Positions 6,987 to 16,142 are shown, counted from the first letter of the stretch. The stretch: 64,000 bases of DNA from Mesorhizobium ciceri biovar biserrulae WSM1271 (GCF_000185905.1 NC_014923.1:1488001-1552000); one strand, 5' to 3'. The notes: generated by a model not told the origin, from the sequence alone. Numbers and translations are program-made.

Positions 6987-8558
6987 TCATGTGTGGCGTG
7001 GAGGCAGGCCAGCGGCATGGCCGACGAGGCCGTTCTCGGTCAATTCGGCCAGTGCCAGCGATTGATCGAGATGTTCGGCCCGCCAGGCGAGCAGTCGTTC
7101 GGCGAATTCCAGCCGCACGGCGAGATGGCTGGGGTCGGCCGCGAGGTTGTCCAATTCGTCCGGATCGTTTTCCAGATCGAACAGCAGCGGCGGCAGGTTG
7201 CCGCCGAAATGCACATATTTGAAATGTTCCGTGCGGATAACGGCGAGATTGCATTGGCGTGAGGCGATGCCGAAATGGCGTTCGGCCTCGCCCGCGGCAA
7301 CCGAGCGGAAATCGAACTCCCAATGCGCGGCATCGCGCCACGCCGCCGGGGCCTCTCCGCTCAGGAACGGCTTCAGCGACCTGCCGTCGAGATGCGGCGC
7401 GGGCTCTTCGCCGAGCAGGTCGAGAAACGTCGGCAAAATGTCGACCGCTTCGGTGAAGCTGTCGACCTTGCCGCCGGCCGCCTTGCCGTGGCGCGGATCG
7501 CGGATGATCAGCGGAATGTGGTAGCTGCCGTCGAAATAGCCGCCCTTGCCCAGCATGAAATGGTCGCCCATCATCTCGGCATGGTCCGAGGTCAGCACGA
7601 TGATGGTGTCGTCCCACGCGCCGGCCGCCTTGACCGCTTGCCAGATGCGGCCGAGCTGGGCGTCGACCTCGGAAATCATGCCGTAATAGATCGCGCGGAG
7701 GACGCGAAAATCGTCTTCGCTCCAGTCGTGCACCTTGCCGCTGGCGTCGGGGCGGAATTTCATCTGTTTCTGCCGGCCGAGATCATAGGCTAGATAGGGA
7801 TGGTTTTCCGCCTCCTCCTGCCAGCTTGCCGCGCGCCGAAAGGCCGGGCCGTCAGCCGGATCGTACATTGTGTTGTAGGGCTCCGGCACTATGAAGGGCG
7901 GGTGCGGGCTGATGAAGGAAAGATGCGCGAACCACGGCGCGGCGTGCTCCTGTTCGCCAAGCCAACGCGCGAATTCGCCGGTCAGGAAGGCCGCCGGGGT
8001 TTGCTGCCCGGAGTAGACGGGCGGCGCGTTGTCGACGGTGGTTCCGACCGCGCCGTCGGCCACCGGGCGATGGATGTCGGGAGATCCGGCGCTGGCGTCG
8101 ACACCTTGTAGTTCCAGCCAGGATAGCCATTGCTTCTGATGCTCGGGCAGCAACTGGCGCACCGTAAAGCCCGGCAGCACGCCTTCATAGCTTTGCAGCC
8201 GCGGATCGCCCGGCGCCAGCAGGCGCGGATCGAGCGACACATCGGTGTAGCCGAACAGCGTCGGATCATAGCCCAGGGCGCGAGCCGAAAGCGCAATGTT
8301 GCCGTGGCGAGCGTCGAGCGGCGTGCCATTGCGGCAGACGCGGTTGTTCATCTGGTAGAGGCCGGTGTAGAGGCAGGCGCGGGCGGGCGAGCAGGGCGCC
8401 GCGCCGCCATAATGCCGCTTGAACAGCACGCCCTCCGCGGCCAAAGCGTCGGCATTCGGCGTTCGCACGACCGGATGACCGGCGGCGGACAGACAATCGC
8501 CGCGCCACTGGTCGCATGTGATCAGGAGAATGTTAGGCCGCCTGGCTTTTCCAATCAC
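6987..8558 (-). CDS. Sulfatase-superfamily hydrolase, phosphonate monoester hydrolase-like
   Basis: 523 residues of the alkaline phosphatase/sulfatase superfamily. Metal ligands begin at Asp16 (ITCDQWRGD); the formylglycine motif is CSPAR (Cys56), followed by ACLYTGLYQMNNR; a second metal site is in the TSDHAEMMGDH segment. The wording LYTGLYQMNNR...GTPLDARH and the near C-terminal KYVHFGGNLPPLLFDLENDP closely recall, from memory, the promiscuous phosphonate monoester hydrolase/phosphodiesterase of Rhizobium leguminosarum, and the length fits (about 514). No signal peptide, so cytoplasmic, as for that enzyme. The formylglycine needs an FGE or anSME maturase, none of which is in the window. 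Sulfatase versus phosphodiester/phosphonate preference cannot be settled by sequence alone. Confidence 0.85.
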   Translation of the reverse strand: MIGKARRPNILLITCDQWRGDCLSAAGHPVVRTPNADALAAEGVLFKRHYGGAAPCSPARACLYTGLYQMNNRVCRNGTPLDARHGNIALSARALGYDPTLFGYTDVSLDPRLLAPGDPRLQSYEGVLPGFTVRQLLPEHQKQWLSWLELQGVDASAGSPDIHRPVADGAVGTTVDNAPPVYSGQQTPAAFLTGEFARWLGEQEHAAPWFAHLSFISPHPPFIVPEPYNTMYDPADGPAFRRAASWQEEAENHPYLAYDLGRQKQMKFRPDASGKVHDWSEDDFRVLRAIYYGMISEVDAQLGRIWQAVKAAGAWDDTIIVLTSDHAEMMGDHFMLGKGGYFDGSYHIPLIIRDPRHGKAAGGKVDSFTEAVDILPTFLDLLGEEPAPHLDGRSLKPFLSGEAPAAWRDAAHWEFDFRSVAAGEAERHFGIASRQCNLAVIRTEHFKYVHFGGNLPPLLFDLENDPDELDNLAADPSHLAVRLEFAERLLAWRAEHLDQSLALAELTENGLVGHAAGLPPRHT

Positions 8559-8644
8559 TCACGATACCTTTGTCCCGGGATGTCGAACGCCGTTTATGGA
8601 ACCGAATTCTGGCCATGGCGCAAGTCTGACCTGCGAGCCAATTG

Positions 8645-8671
8645 GTGAACGAACCTTGTTCCATCGTTCAC
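8645..8671. promoter_or_regulatory. Operator-like inverted repeat
   Basis: GTGAACG, 13-nt spacer, CGTTCAC: perfect 7-bp inverted repeat in the divergent region between the sulfatase-like gene and the dioxygenase gene. No regulator gene is adjacent. Confidence 0.5.
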
Positions 8672-8784
8672 TTTTATGACACAGTCCATTCTGTGTTTGC
8701 CGCCTTTGCGGAAACTGCCCTGGTCCTCATATTGGCGTGGACAGCGGCGAGGGCCGCACATGTACCAAGGGAAGGAGCAAGACA

Positions 8785-9717
8785 ATGCTCGACCAGATCA
8801 AGGGCCTGCATCACGTCACGTCGATGGCCAGGGATGCCCGCCAGAACAACGATTTCTTCACCAGGAAACTCGGTCAGCGCCGGGTCAAGAAGACCGTCAA
8901 TTTCGACGCGCCCGATGTTTACCATCTTTATTACGGTGACGAGGCCGGTACGCCGGGTTCGGTGATGACCTATTTCCCCTTCCCCGACATCGGCAAGGGC
9001 CGACATGGGGTCGGGGAAGTCGGAACCACCGTCTACTCGGTGCCGGAAGGCACGCTTGGCTATTGGGAAAAACGCTTTGCCGATGAGGGCGTCACCGGCC
9101 TCTCGCGCGAAGAAACCTTCGGTGAGAAGCGCCTGGCTTTTGCCGGACCGGATGGTGACGGCTTCGCGCTGGTCGAGTGCAAGAGCGACAGCAGAGCACC
9201 CTGGTCCAAAGGCGGCGTTCCCACGGATGAGGCGATCCGAGGCTTTCATTCCGTGTCGCTCAGGCTGATGGATGGCGGCGCCACGGAAGAGCTGCTGAAG
9301 TTCATGGGCTATGAGGAAGTCGACAAGTCCGGCAATCTCAGGCGGCTGGCGGTGAAGAACGGCAATGGCGCCGATGTCATCGACATCGAATCGCTGCCGA
9401 GCACGGCCTTCGCCGATCTCGGTGCCGGCTCCGTCCATCACGTCGCCTTCGCGGTCGAGAACCGCGCCAGGCAGCTCGAAGTGCGCAAGGCGTTGATGGA
9501 TACCGGCTATGGAGTGACGCCGGTGATCGACCGCGACTACTTCTGGGCGATCTATTTCCGCACACCGGGTGGCGTGCTGTTCGAAGTCGCCACCAACGAG
9601 CCGGGATTCGATCGCGACGAGGATACCGCTCATCTGGGCGAGGCGCTGAAGCTGCCGACGCAGCACCAGCACCTGCGGCCCTATCTCGAGCAGCATCTGC
9701 AGAAGTTGGAAGGCTGA
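8785..9717 (+). CDS. VOC-family ring-cleaving dioxygenase (MhqO/LinE-like)
   Basis: 310 residues built from two vicinal-oxygen-chelate repeats, opening with GLHHVTSMARD (metal His about residue 9-10) and later HHVAFAVENRA (about 215) and a third-ligand region near FEVATNEPGFD (Glu about 270). This is the layout of hydroquinone/catechol-type extradiol dioxygenases such as LinE and Bacillus MhqO/MhqE, which need Fe(II). I chose the ATG of MLDQIKG, which has GAAGGAG 9 nt upstream. Four nt separate it from an MhqD-like hydrolase gene, the same pairing as in quinone-detoxification operons. Role in (hydro)quinone breakdown is inference from family and context. Confidence 0.85.
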   Translation: MLDQIKGLHHVTSMARDARQNNDFFTRKLGQRRVKKTVNFDAPDVYHLYYGDEAGTPGSVMTYFPFPDIGKGRHGVGEVGTTVYSVPEGTLGYWEKRFADEGVTGLSREETFGEKRLAFAGPDGDGFALVECKSDSRAPWSKGGVPTDEAIRGFHSVSLRLMDGGATEELLKFMGYEEVDKSGNLRRLAVKNGNGADVIDIESLPSTAFADLGAGSVHHVAFAVENRARQLEVRKALMDTGYGVTPVIDRDYFWAIYFRTPGGVLFEVATNEPGFDRDEDTAHLGEALKLPTQHQHLRPYLEQHLQKLEG

Positions 9718-9721
9718 GACC

Positions 9722-10342
9722 ATGAGCAAGGACGCTTACATCCACAAGGTGCTGCCCGGTTCGCCGGGCGGTCCATTGCTGTTCGTCTTCCATGGCACGG
9801 GAGGCGATGAGAATCAGCTTCTGTCGCTGGGGCGCGATCTCGCGCCCCAGGCAACCATCGTCTCGCCGCGCGGTGATGTGTCGGAACAAGGTGCCGCGCG
9901 CTTCTTTCGCCGCGCCGCCGAGGGCATCTACGATATGGACGACCTGGCGCGGGCGACGACCAAGATGGCGGGCTTCGTCAAGGCCCATGTTGAAGCAGCG
10001 AAGCCATCGGCCGTGCTGGGTCTCGGCTATTCCAACGGCGCCAATGTCCTGGCCTCGGTGGTGTTCGTGGTTCCAGCGCTGTTCGACGCGTCGGTGCTGA
10101 TGCATCCGCTGATCCCGTTCGAACCTGAGGTCAAGGGCAGCCTCGCCGGCCGCCATATCCTGGTGACCGCCGGCAAGCGCGATCCGATCTGCCCGCCGAA
10201 CCTGACCACGCGGCTCGAGGCCTATTTGCGTGCCGACGGCGCCGATGTCACAGTGGAATGGCACGATGGCGGGCACGAGGTGCGGCCAAACGAGATCGAG
10301 GCGGCACGGCGGTTCTTTGCCGATACTGCCCAAGGAGCATAG
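9722..10342 (+). CDS. MhqD-like alpha/beta hydrolase (carboxylesterase)
   Basis: 206 residues, phospholipase/carboxylesterase family. Nucleophile elbow GYSNGA (Ser104), acid Asp154 (AGKRDPICP) and His185 (HDGGHEV) form a complete triad; the FVFHGTGGDE segment supplies the oxyanion hole. Four nt follow the dioxygenase stop and two nt precede the GNAT start, so all three are one operon. In Bacillus, MhqD accompanies hydroquinone dioxygenases. Hydrolysis of a ring-cleavage product or glutathione/ester conjugate is a guess consistent with that pairing. Confidence 0.83.
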   Translation: MSKDAYIHKVLPGSPGGPLLFVFHGTGGDENQLLSLGRDLAPQATIVSPRGDVSEQGAARFFRRAAEGIYDMDDLARATTKMAGFVKAHVEAAKPSAVLGLGYSNGANVLASVVFVVPALFDASVLMHPLIPFEPEVKGSLAGRHILVTAGKRDPICPPNLTTRLEAYLRADGADVTVEWHDGGHEVRPNEIEAARRFFADTAQGA

Positions 10343-10344
10343 CA

Positions 10345-10644
10345 ATGCCTGACCAACTGCCTGAGATCGAACTTGAGGATCGCGGTTCCAAGGGCCGCTA
10401 CGTCCTGCGTGGACCCGATGGCGCCGAGGCCGAGATGACTTTCACCAAGATCGGTGAGCACCAGATCATCATCGACCACACCGAAGTGCCGGACGTCTTT
10501 CGCGGCCAGGGTGCCGGGCTTCGGCTTGTCACCCGCGCCGTCGAGGATGCGCGTGCGGCGGGCAAGAAGATCATCCCGCTCTGCCCGTTCGCCAACGCCC
10601 AGTTCCGCCGCCATCAGGAATGGGCCGACGTGCTGAAGCGGTAG
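10345..10644 (+). CDS. GNAT-family N-acetyltransferase (YjdJ-type)
   Basis: 99 residues, a minimal GNAT fold: DHTEVPDVFRGQGAGLRLV holds the acetyl-CoA pyrophosphate loop (R/Q-GxGxG/A), followed by KKIIPLCPFANAQFRRH, the hallmark of the short YjdJ/Gcn5-like proteins. AAGGAG lies 8 nt upstream of the ATG, inside the end of the hydrolase gene. Third gene of the dioxygenase operon. The substrate is unknown. Confidence 0.8.
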   Translation: MPDQLPEIELEDRGSKGRYVLRGPDGAEAEMTFTKIGEHQIIIDHTEVPDVFRGQGAGLRLVTRAVEDARAAGKKIIPLCPFANAQFRRHQEWADVLKR

Positions 10645-10784
10645 GGATTCGTTGCTTGGAAACGGCGCGGCAAGCGGCTGCCATCCCACCGGGGCGGCTT
10701 TGGCATTTGCGCGGGTGGCGCATCCTGCCTAAGTAGATAGGATATATCTTAGCCGCGCCGACAAACGAACCGAATGATCCCCCA

Positions 10785-11843
10785 ATGACCGAAACCGATC
10801 TCGTTCCCGTCTTCGACGGCCACAACGATACGTTGCTCAGGCTCCATCAGTCGAAAGACACGGACGTCGAAAAACTGTTCATCGAGGGGAAATCGGGCGG
10901 CCATATCGACCTGCCACGCGCGAAAGCCGGCGGCTTCGCCGGGGGCATGTTCGCCATCTTTCCGCCGCCTGTCGAGAAATCCAGGCGCGGCGCCGTGCCC
11001 CTGGCGCCGGGCGCCGCCGAACCGCTGCCGCCCGAGGTTCCCCGCAATGAGGCGCTGACCTCGACCATCGCGATGGCCTCGATCCTGTTCAGGCTGGAAC
11101 GGGCCGGAGCGCTCACCGTCTGCCGCAGCGCCGGCGATGTGCGCAATGCCATGGCGCAAGGGTCGATCGCCGCGGTGTTCCACATCGAAGGGGTCGAGGC
11201 GATCGATCCCGAGCTCACCATGCTCGACGTGCTGCATGAAGCCGGCCTGCGCTCGCTCGGCATCGTCTGGAGCCGTCCGAACGCCTTTGGCCACGGCGTG
11301 CCGTTCCGCTTCCCGTCTTCGCCCGACACCGGCCCTGGCCTGACCGATGCCGGCAAGGCGCTGGTCAAGGCCTGCAACCAGTTGAAGATCATGATCGACC
11401 TGTCGCATCTCAACGAGAAGGGCTTTCGCGATGTCGCCGCACTCAGCGATGCGCCGCTGGTGGCGACCCATTCCAACGTGCACGCGATCTGCGGCCATTC
11501 GCGTAACTTGACCGACTGGCAGCTCGGCGCGATCCGCGAAACCGGCGGCATGGTCGGGCTGAACTTCGCAACCGGCTTCCTGCGCGAGGACGGTCGCATG
11601 AATGCCGACACCAGCCTCGATATCATGGTGCGCCATATCGATTCGCTGCTGCAGGCGCTGGGTGAGGATGGCGTTGGTCTTGGCTCCGATTTCGACGGCG
11701 CCATGATCCCGGCCGTCATCGGCGATGTCGCCGGCCTGCCGAAGCTGATCGATGCATTGGCGGCACGCGGTTTCGGCCGCGCGCTGATCGAAAAAATCGC
11801 CTATCGCAACTGGCTCAATATGCTCGAGAAAACGATAGGTTAG
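10785..11843 (+). CDS. Membrane dipeptidase-type M19 metallopeptidase
   Basis: 352 residues, TIM-barrel amidohydrolase of the renal dipeptidase family. Zinc-ligand landmarks are His13-x-Asp15 (FDGHNDTLLRL), Glu135 (FHIEGVEAI), His208 (IDLSHLNEKG) and the THSNVHAICGHSRNLTD segment (His229 region), plus GLGSDFDGA (Asp near 305). No signal peptide, so a cytoplasmic enzyme cleaving dipeptides, possibly D-Xaa containing. It stands alone, 140 nt from the GNAT gene and about 100 nt before the amine oxidase gene. Confidence 0.88.
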   Translation: MTETDLVPVFDGHNDTLLRLHQSKDTDVEKLFIEGKSGGHIDLPRAKAGGFAGGMFAIFPPPVEKSRRGAVPLAPGAAEPLPPEVPRNEALTSTIAMASILFRLERAGALTVCRSAGDVRNAMAQGSIAAVFHIEGVEAIDPELTMLDVLHEAGLRSLGIVWSRPNAFGHGVPFRFPSSPDTGPGLTDAGKALVKACNQLKIMIDLSHLNEKGFRDVAALSDAPLVATHSNVHAICGHSRNLTDWQLGAIRETGGMVGLNFATGFLREDGRMNADTSLDIMVRHIDSLLQALGEDGVGLGSDFDGAMIPAVIGDVAGLPKLIDALAARGFGRALIEKIAYRNWLNMLEKTIG

Positions 11844-11941
11844 AGACAGCCTGCGGCATGGTGTGTTCGGCCCGCCGGCATATGTCGACAAGGACATAGT
11901 TCGTCGGTGGAAGCCGGATACGATTGGGTGGATAGCCGGCA

Positions 11942-13252
11942 ATGCTGAAGACCTTCACGGATGAGGGCGGCGAATTCGAGCGAGCCGATGTCGTCATCGT
12001 CGGTGCGGGTTTCACCGGCCTGTCGGCGGCGCTTGAGATGAAGAAGGCCGGCATCGATTTCATCCTGCTCGAAGCACGCGACCGCGTCGGCGGACGCGTC
12101 GAGTCCCGATTGAACGGACTTGGCGAACGCATCGATAGTGGTGGCCAGTTCCTGTGCGAGGACATGCCGGAATTGATGGCCATGGTCGAGGCGCGCGGCA
12201 AGACGCTGGTTGAAACCTATGTCGATGGCGACTTCATCACCCAGCCGACGATGTCCGCACAACGAGCTGAGCGGACCTATCATGCCGCGATGGCGATCCG
12301 CGAGCGCATGAACGGGATCGATCCGGACGATGCCTCGATTGCCGGACTGACCGTCGCCGACTGGCTTGCCTGCCAGCACGATTCGGCCGATGCAAGGATG
12401 GCTTTCCGTTCGATGATCGAAGGTCTCTGGTGCATGGCGCTGGACCAGATTCCTCTCTGGTATTTGATCGACAATGACCGGCGGGTCACCAACGAGGTGA
12501 CGGAACTGCAATATTCTGTGCGCGAAACCATGCATTCGCTGGCCGACGATCTGGCCCGCGACCTTGGCGATCGGTTGCGGCTAAGCGAGCCGGTCACGCG
12601 CATCGAGCACAGTTCGCCAGGTGTTCTTGTCGTTTCGGCCGGGGGTGCCGTCGAGGCGCGCACGGTTCTGCTGGCCGTCCCGCCGGCGACGGTGACGGAG
12701 CTCGCCTTTGCCCCCGCTTTGCCGGCCGGACTGGGGCGGGCGCTCGGCGCCTGGGAAAGCGGCGCGGCTATCAAGATCCTGGTGCGCTATGCCAAACCGT
12801 TTTGGCGGGCGCGGCATTTGAGCGGCATGGTGATGTGGCTCGAGCCGCCGGGGCTGTTTGCCTGCGACGCCGGCAAGGATGCGGAGCATGCGGCGCTCGT
12901 CGTGTTCGCCGGCGGCTCGCTCGCGCTGCGTTGGCGCGACCTCGGCGAGGCGGAACTGCGTGCGGAGGTGACCGGCCGGCTGGAGGCAGCCCTTGGTCCG
13001 GATGCCGGTGACGTCATCGATTTCAGTTTGCGTGACTGGACAGGAGATCGCTGGAGCGGCGGCGCGTACAGCGATCTTATTGTCGATGTTACAGCGACAG
13101 ACGCCGAGCGAACGATCCTTGCCGGCGCACCGCCGGTGTATCTCGCCTCTTCAGAACTCTCGCCATCGTTTCCGGGGTATGTCGAGGGCGCCATCATTGC
13201 CGGGCGCATCGCCGCGCACAAGATCATTGCCGAGCTTCAAGCTCCGGGCTGA
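11942..13252 (+). CDS. Flavin monoamine oxidase-family FAD oxidoreductase
   Basis: 436 residues. N-terminal Rossmann FAD-binding motif VVIVGAGFTGLSAA (about 18-30), then LLEARDRVGGRV (about 42-53), the signature of the amine oxidase family, and a C-terminal FAD-contact segment (ELSPSFPGYVEGAIIAG near 410). Family members oxidise primary or polyamines to aldehydes with H2O2 release. No secretion signal. The substrate cannot be read; the nearest upstream gene is a dipeptidase, not clearly linked. Confidence 0.85.
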   Translation: MLKTFTDEGGEFERADVVIVGAGFTGLSAALEMKKAGIDFILLEARDRVGGRVESRLNGLGERIDSGGQFLCEDMPELMAMVEARGKTLVETYVDGDFITQPTMSAQRAERTYHAAMAIRERMNGIDPDDASIAGLTVADWLACQHDSADARMAFRSMIEGLWCMALDQIPLWYLIDNDRRVTNEVTELQYSVRETMHSLADDLARDLGDRLRLSEPVTRIEHSSPGVLVVSAGGAVEARTVLLAVPPATVTELAFAPALPAGLGRALGAWESGAAIKILVRYAKPFWRARHLSGMVMWLEPPGLFACDAGKDAEHAALVVFAGGSLALRWRDLGEAELRAEVTGRLEAALGPDAGDVIDFSLRDWTGDRWSGGAYSDLIVDVTATDAERTILAGAPPVYLASSELSPSFPGYVEGAIIAGRIAAHKIIAELQAPG

Positions 13253-13462
13253 GCCTGATCTTTTCGAAAGACTGTTCGGTAAGATCGGTCAAGTTGCGCC
13301 TCGAGCCTCGGCGCCGTCGAAGCCATGCCCGATTTTGCCCGACTTCGCCCGAAATGCTGTTTCGAATTCGTTACAGTGCCAATCCTTCGCCACCCCATCA
13401 CCGTTACAAAGCGCGGATAAGTTCATTTCACCGCCAAAAGAAACTCAGCGAAGGGGAAGGTA

Positions 13463-13873
13463 ATGCATGCAAAAATCCAGACGATCCGCGGCGAGAGCCG
13501 CCTTCAGGCTCCAGAGCGCAATGACCGCCGTCCGAAACTGGCGCTGCGCCAGCGGGCCAGCGACCACCCCATGGCGATGTTCATGGTGCTGGCTGCTTGC
13601 GCCTTCGTCGGCATGGCGTTCACGCCGACAATCGGGCCGGCCTTCGCTTCGTTGAATCCGCCGGCCAATCTCATCGACGGCGCGCAGACGACGACCAGGA
13701 CCGCGCGTCTGCCGGTGCCGTTGACCGACTTCGCCTGCAAGGGCCAGGCCTGGGGTGCCGAGAGCATGGATTGCCTGCGCGCCATCGCCGAACAGTCCGG
13801 AACACACAAAAGCCGGGCGATCCGCATGATCGCCAATGCCGCGCCGTTGACCGGCACGCCGAATATTTTCTGA
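13463..13873 (+). CDS. Small exported or membrane-anchored protein, unknown function
   Basis: 136 residues: a long basic N-terminus (about 1-36, rich in Arg), one hydrophobic segment (about 37-58, AMFMVLAACAFVGMAF) and a polar tail with two cysteines (about 93 and 105). An AAGGGGAAGG ribosome site precedes the ATG. It has the look of conserved rhizobial hypotheticals near envelope genes; I recognise no domain. It ends just before a palindromic repeat and a strong terminator. Confidence 0.65.
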   Translation: MHAKIQTIRGESRLQAPERNDRRPKLALRQRASDHPMAMFMVLAACAFVGMAFTPTIGPAFASLNPPANLIDGAQTTTRTARLPVPLTDFACKGQAWGAESMDCLRAIAEQSGTHKSRAIRMIANAAPLTGTPNIF

Positions 13874-13883
13874 TTTCCGTCGA

Positions 13884-13924
13884 AGCATGGTCCCGAAAAC
13901 CGTTCCCGTTTTGTGGATCATGCT
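13884..13924. repeat. Short palindromic intergenic repeat
   Basis: Imperfect palindrome: AGCATGGTCC...GAAAAC...GTTTT...GGATCATGCT, arms about 15 bp around a short centre. This type of GCATGATC-ended palindrome is, as I recall, scattered between genes across rhizobial chromosomes. Only one copy was seen in this window. Confidence 0.55.
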
Positions 13925-13960
13925 CTGACCTCCCCGAGCGCCCTCCAGTGCGCTCCTTTT

Positions 13961-13989
13961 GGCTCCCGCCCCCGGGAGCCTCTTTTTTT
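13961..13989 (+). terminator. Rho-independent terminator
   Basis: Perfect stem GGCTCCCG / CGGGAGCC with a CCCC loop followed by TCTTTTTTT, ending transcription of the small exported protein gene. It overlaps the stop codon of the convergent hybrid kinase. Confidence 0.82.
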
Positions 13990-16075
13990 ATCCTTTCAAG
14001 GCCGCCTGTTCGGCGATGGCGGAGAGCACGCTGCGCACATCCAGCGTGCTGAACGGCTTTTCCAGAATCTGCGGTCGCTGGTGCGCCGGCAAGGCTTCGA
14101 TTTCGGCTTTGGCACCGATCAGGTCTCCGGTGACCAGCACGAAACGCCGCGCCAAATCGGGCTTTTCGGCGAGCAGCTCACGATAGATCGATATGCCGCT
14201 GACGCCGGGCATGCGCAGGTCCGAAAAAACGATGTCCGGCGGCATGTGGCCGCTCAAGGTGGCGGCGGCCGATTCCCAGACCGGCACGATCCGCGACTTG
14301 ATGCCCATCAGTTCGAGGATGTCGGAGAGTGACCCGGCGACATCCGGCTCGTCGTCGATGATCAAGGCATGGCGCAGGCCGCTCGATCGCGGCTGGTTGT
14401 CGCCGGCGGTGGCGAGGCCGGCCACGATGGCCGGCAGCTGGACGACGAAACGCGCGCCTCTCGGGAGCACTTCCTCGAACCAGACATTGCCATTGTGCCG
14501 CTCGATGATCGATTTCGAGATCGACAGGCCGATGCCGGTGCCGACGCCGACCGGCTTGGTGGTGAAATAGGATTCGAAGATGCGGCCGCGGATCGCTTCC
14601 GGCACGCCGGGCCCATTGTCCTCGACCGAGAAGCAGGGATGATCCCGGTCGCTGCGGAACGTCCGCACCTTGATCAGCCGGTCGCCGGCAATGCCAGCCA
14701 AAGCGTGCTGGCTGTTGATGAGGAAATTGGCCGCCACCTGCGTCACATGGTCGGCGTCGGCCATGGCCAGCAGCGGGCCTGCGGCGAAATCGGTGTCGAT
14801 GATGATGCCGCTTGAGCGCGCGCCATAGGCGGTCACTTCAAGTGCCGCCCGGATCACCTGGTTGAGGTCGGTCTCGGCTTGTGCCGCGGGATGGAGGCGG
14901 ACCATCGACAGGAAGCTCTTGACGATGCGGCCGCAGCGCTCGGCGGCCGCGCGGACCTTTTCGGCGCGCACCTTGGTTTGCGGATCGGAGGCGAATTCGT
15001 GCAGCAGCGTCGATTGCGCCACAACCACGGCCAGCGGGTTGTTGAGCTCGTGCGACACACCGGCCAGCAACGAACCCATCGCCGCCATCTTCTCGTTCTG
15101 GTGCAGCTTCTCGCGTTGCCGGCCGATTTCCTCCTCGGCGCGCAATTTGTCGCGCAGGTCGCGGATGGAGCCGAAGATCAGGCGGCGGTCGGCAACCCGC
15201 ATCTCGGTGGCCGTCAGCTCGATCGGGAACACTTCGCCGGCGGCATTCTGGGTCACCGTCTCGAGCCGCTGGCCGACCATCGGCGCGCCGCGGCCGGACA
15301 TGTATTCGGCTCCTGAGGCATAGCCCTTGCGGTAGTAGATCGGCACGATCGTATCGAGCAGGTCCTTGCCGAGGATGTCGCTGCGCTGGAAGCCGAACAT
15401 CTTCTCGGCGGCCGGATTGAATTCGATGATCGAGCCGGTCTCGTCGATGACGACAATGGCGTCGAGCGAGGCCTGCAGCATGGTGCGGCGAATGACCTCG
15501 CTGGCGTGGGCGTCGGAGGGCGAGCGCTCTATGGCGTCGCCGATGGCCAGCGCGATGATGTGCAGCGTCGCCTCTTCCTCGTCGGTCCATGCACGCTCGT
15601 TGATGCAGTCATTGACCGCCAGCGTGCCCCAGAGATGGCCGTGCGCGAAGACCGAGACCGAGAGGAACGATTTGATGTTCTGCTTCTCGAAATCGGTCCT
15701 CAGGAAGCCTTCGAGGTCGCGCGTATGACCGGCGAAGATCTTGCCTTGCCTCTCGTCCTCGGCAAGCCGCTCCAGCAGCGGGTCGGAATTGACGATCGAT
15801 TGCATGATGACGGTCGGTGATGCCAGTTCGCCGCCGAAAAGAGGGTCGATCCAGTAGGCGGCGACGGATTGGGCGAAGCCCTGGCCGGGCAGTTCGCGCA
15901 AGCGAAACAGGATGCCGCGCTGGCAATCCATGGCCCGGCAGAGCGTTTCCAGTATGCCGTCCATCTCGCGCTGCCAGTCGCCGGCCTCACGCAGCCGGCG
16001 AACGACGCGCACGGCCGCCATCGCCGCGCCCTGCCGGAACCCTTGCATATGGGTGCTTGCTGCTTCAGCGATCAT
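13988..16075 (-). CDS. Hybrid sensor kinase: GAF-PAS-HisKA-HATPase-REC
   Basis: 695 residues, no membrane segment, so a cytosolic sensor. Domains in order: GAF about 35-175, PAS about 185-300 (FNPAAEKMFGF), HisKA with phosphoacceptor His in GVSHELNNPLAVV (about 345), HATPase with VEDNGPGVP and GTGIGLSIS (about 470-520), and a C-terminal receiver (ALIIDDEPDVAGSL, phospho-Asp in IVFSDLRMPG, Lys in ILEKPFS). It follows the OmpR-type regulator gene by 67 nt on the same strand, so they form a two-component operon; the attached receiver suggests a phosphorelay or self-tuning. The signal is unknown. Confidence 0.88.
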   Translation of the reverse strand: MIAEAASTHMQGFRQGAAMAAVRVVRRLREAGDWQREMDGILETLCRAMDCQRGILFRLRELPGQGFAQSVAAYWIDPLFGGELASPTVIMQSIVNSDPLLERLAEDERQGKIFAGHTRDLEGFLRTDFEKQNIKSFLSVSVFAHGHLWGTLAVNDCINERAWTDEEEATLHIIALAIGDAIERSPSDAHASEVIRRTMLQASLDAIVVIDETGSIIEFNPAAEKMFGFQRSDILGKDLLDTIVPIYYRKGYASGAEYMSGRGAPMVGQRLETVTQNAAGEVFPIELTATEMRVADRRLIFGSIRDLRDKLRAEEEIGRQREKLHQNEKMAAMGSLLAGVSHELNNPLAVVVAQSTLLHEFASDPQTKVRAEKVRAAAERCGRIVKSFLSMVRLHPAAQAETDLNQVIRAALEVTAYGARSSGIIIDTDFAAGPLLAMADADHVTQVAANFLINSQHALAGIAGDRLIKVRTFRSDRDHPCFSVEDNGPGVPEAIRGRIFESYFTTKPVGVGTGIGLSISKSIIERHNGNVWFEEVLPRGARFVVQLPAIVAGLATAGDNQPRSSGLRHALIIDDEPDVAGSLSDILELMGIKSRIVPVWESAAATLSGHMPPDIVFSDLRMPGVSGISIYRELLAEKPDLARRFVLVTGDLIGAKAEIEALPAHQRPQILEKPFSTLDVRSVLSAIAEQAALKG

Positions 16076-16142
16076 CTTGTGCTGTCATTCCGGAGTCGCG
16101 CCAATCCGACCGGCGAGCAACCACATCCTTCTGGCCCGGTGC

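Noticed and set aside
14838..15590. Long Arg-rich minus-strand frame inside the hybrid kinase
   Set aside because: A shadow of the kinase in another frame; composition is Arg/His-rich with no motif, as expected from GC-rich antisense or out-of-frame reading.
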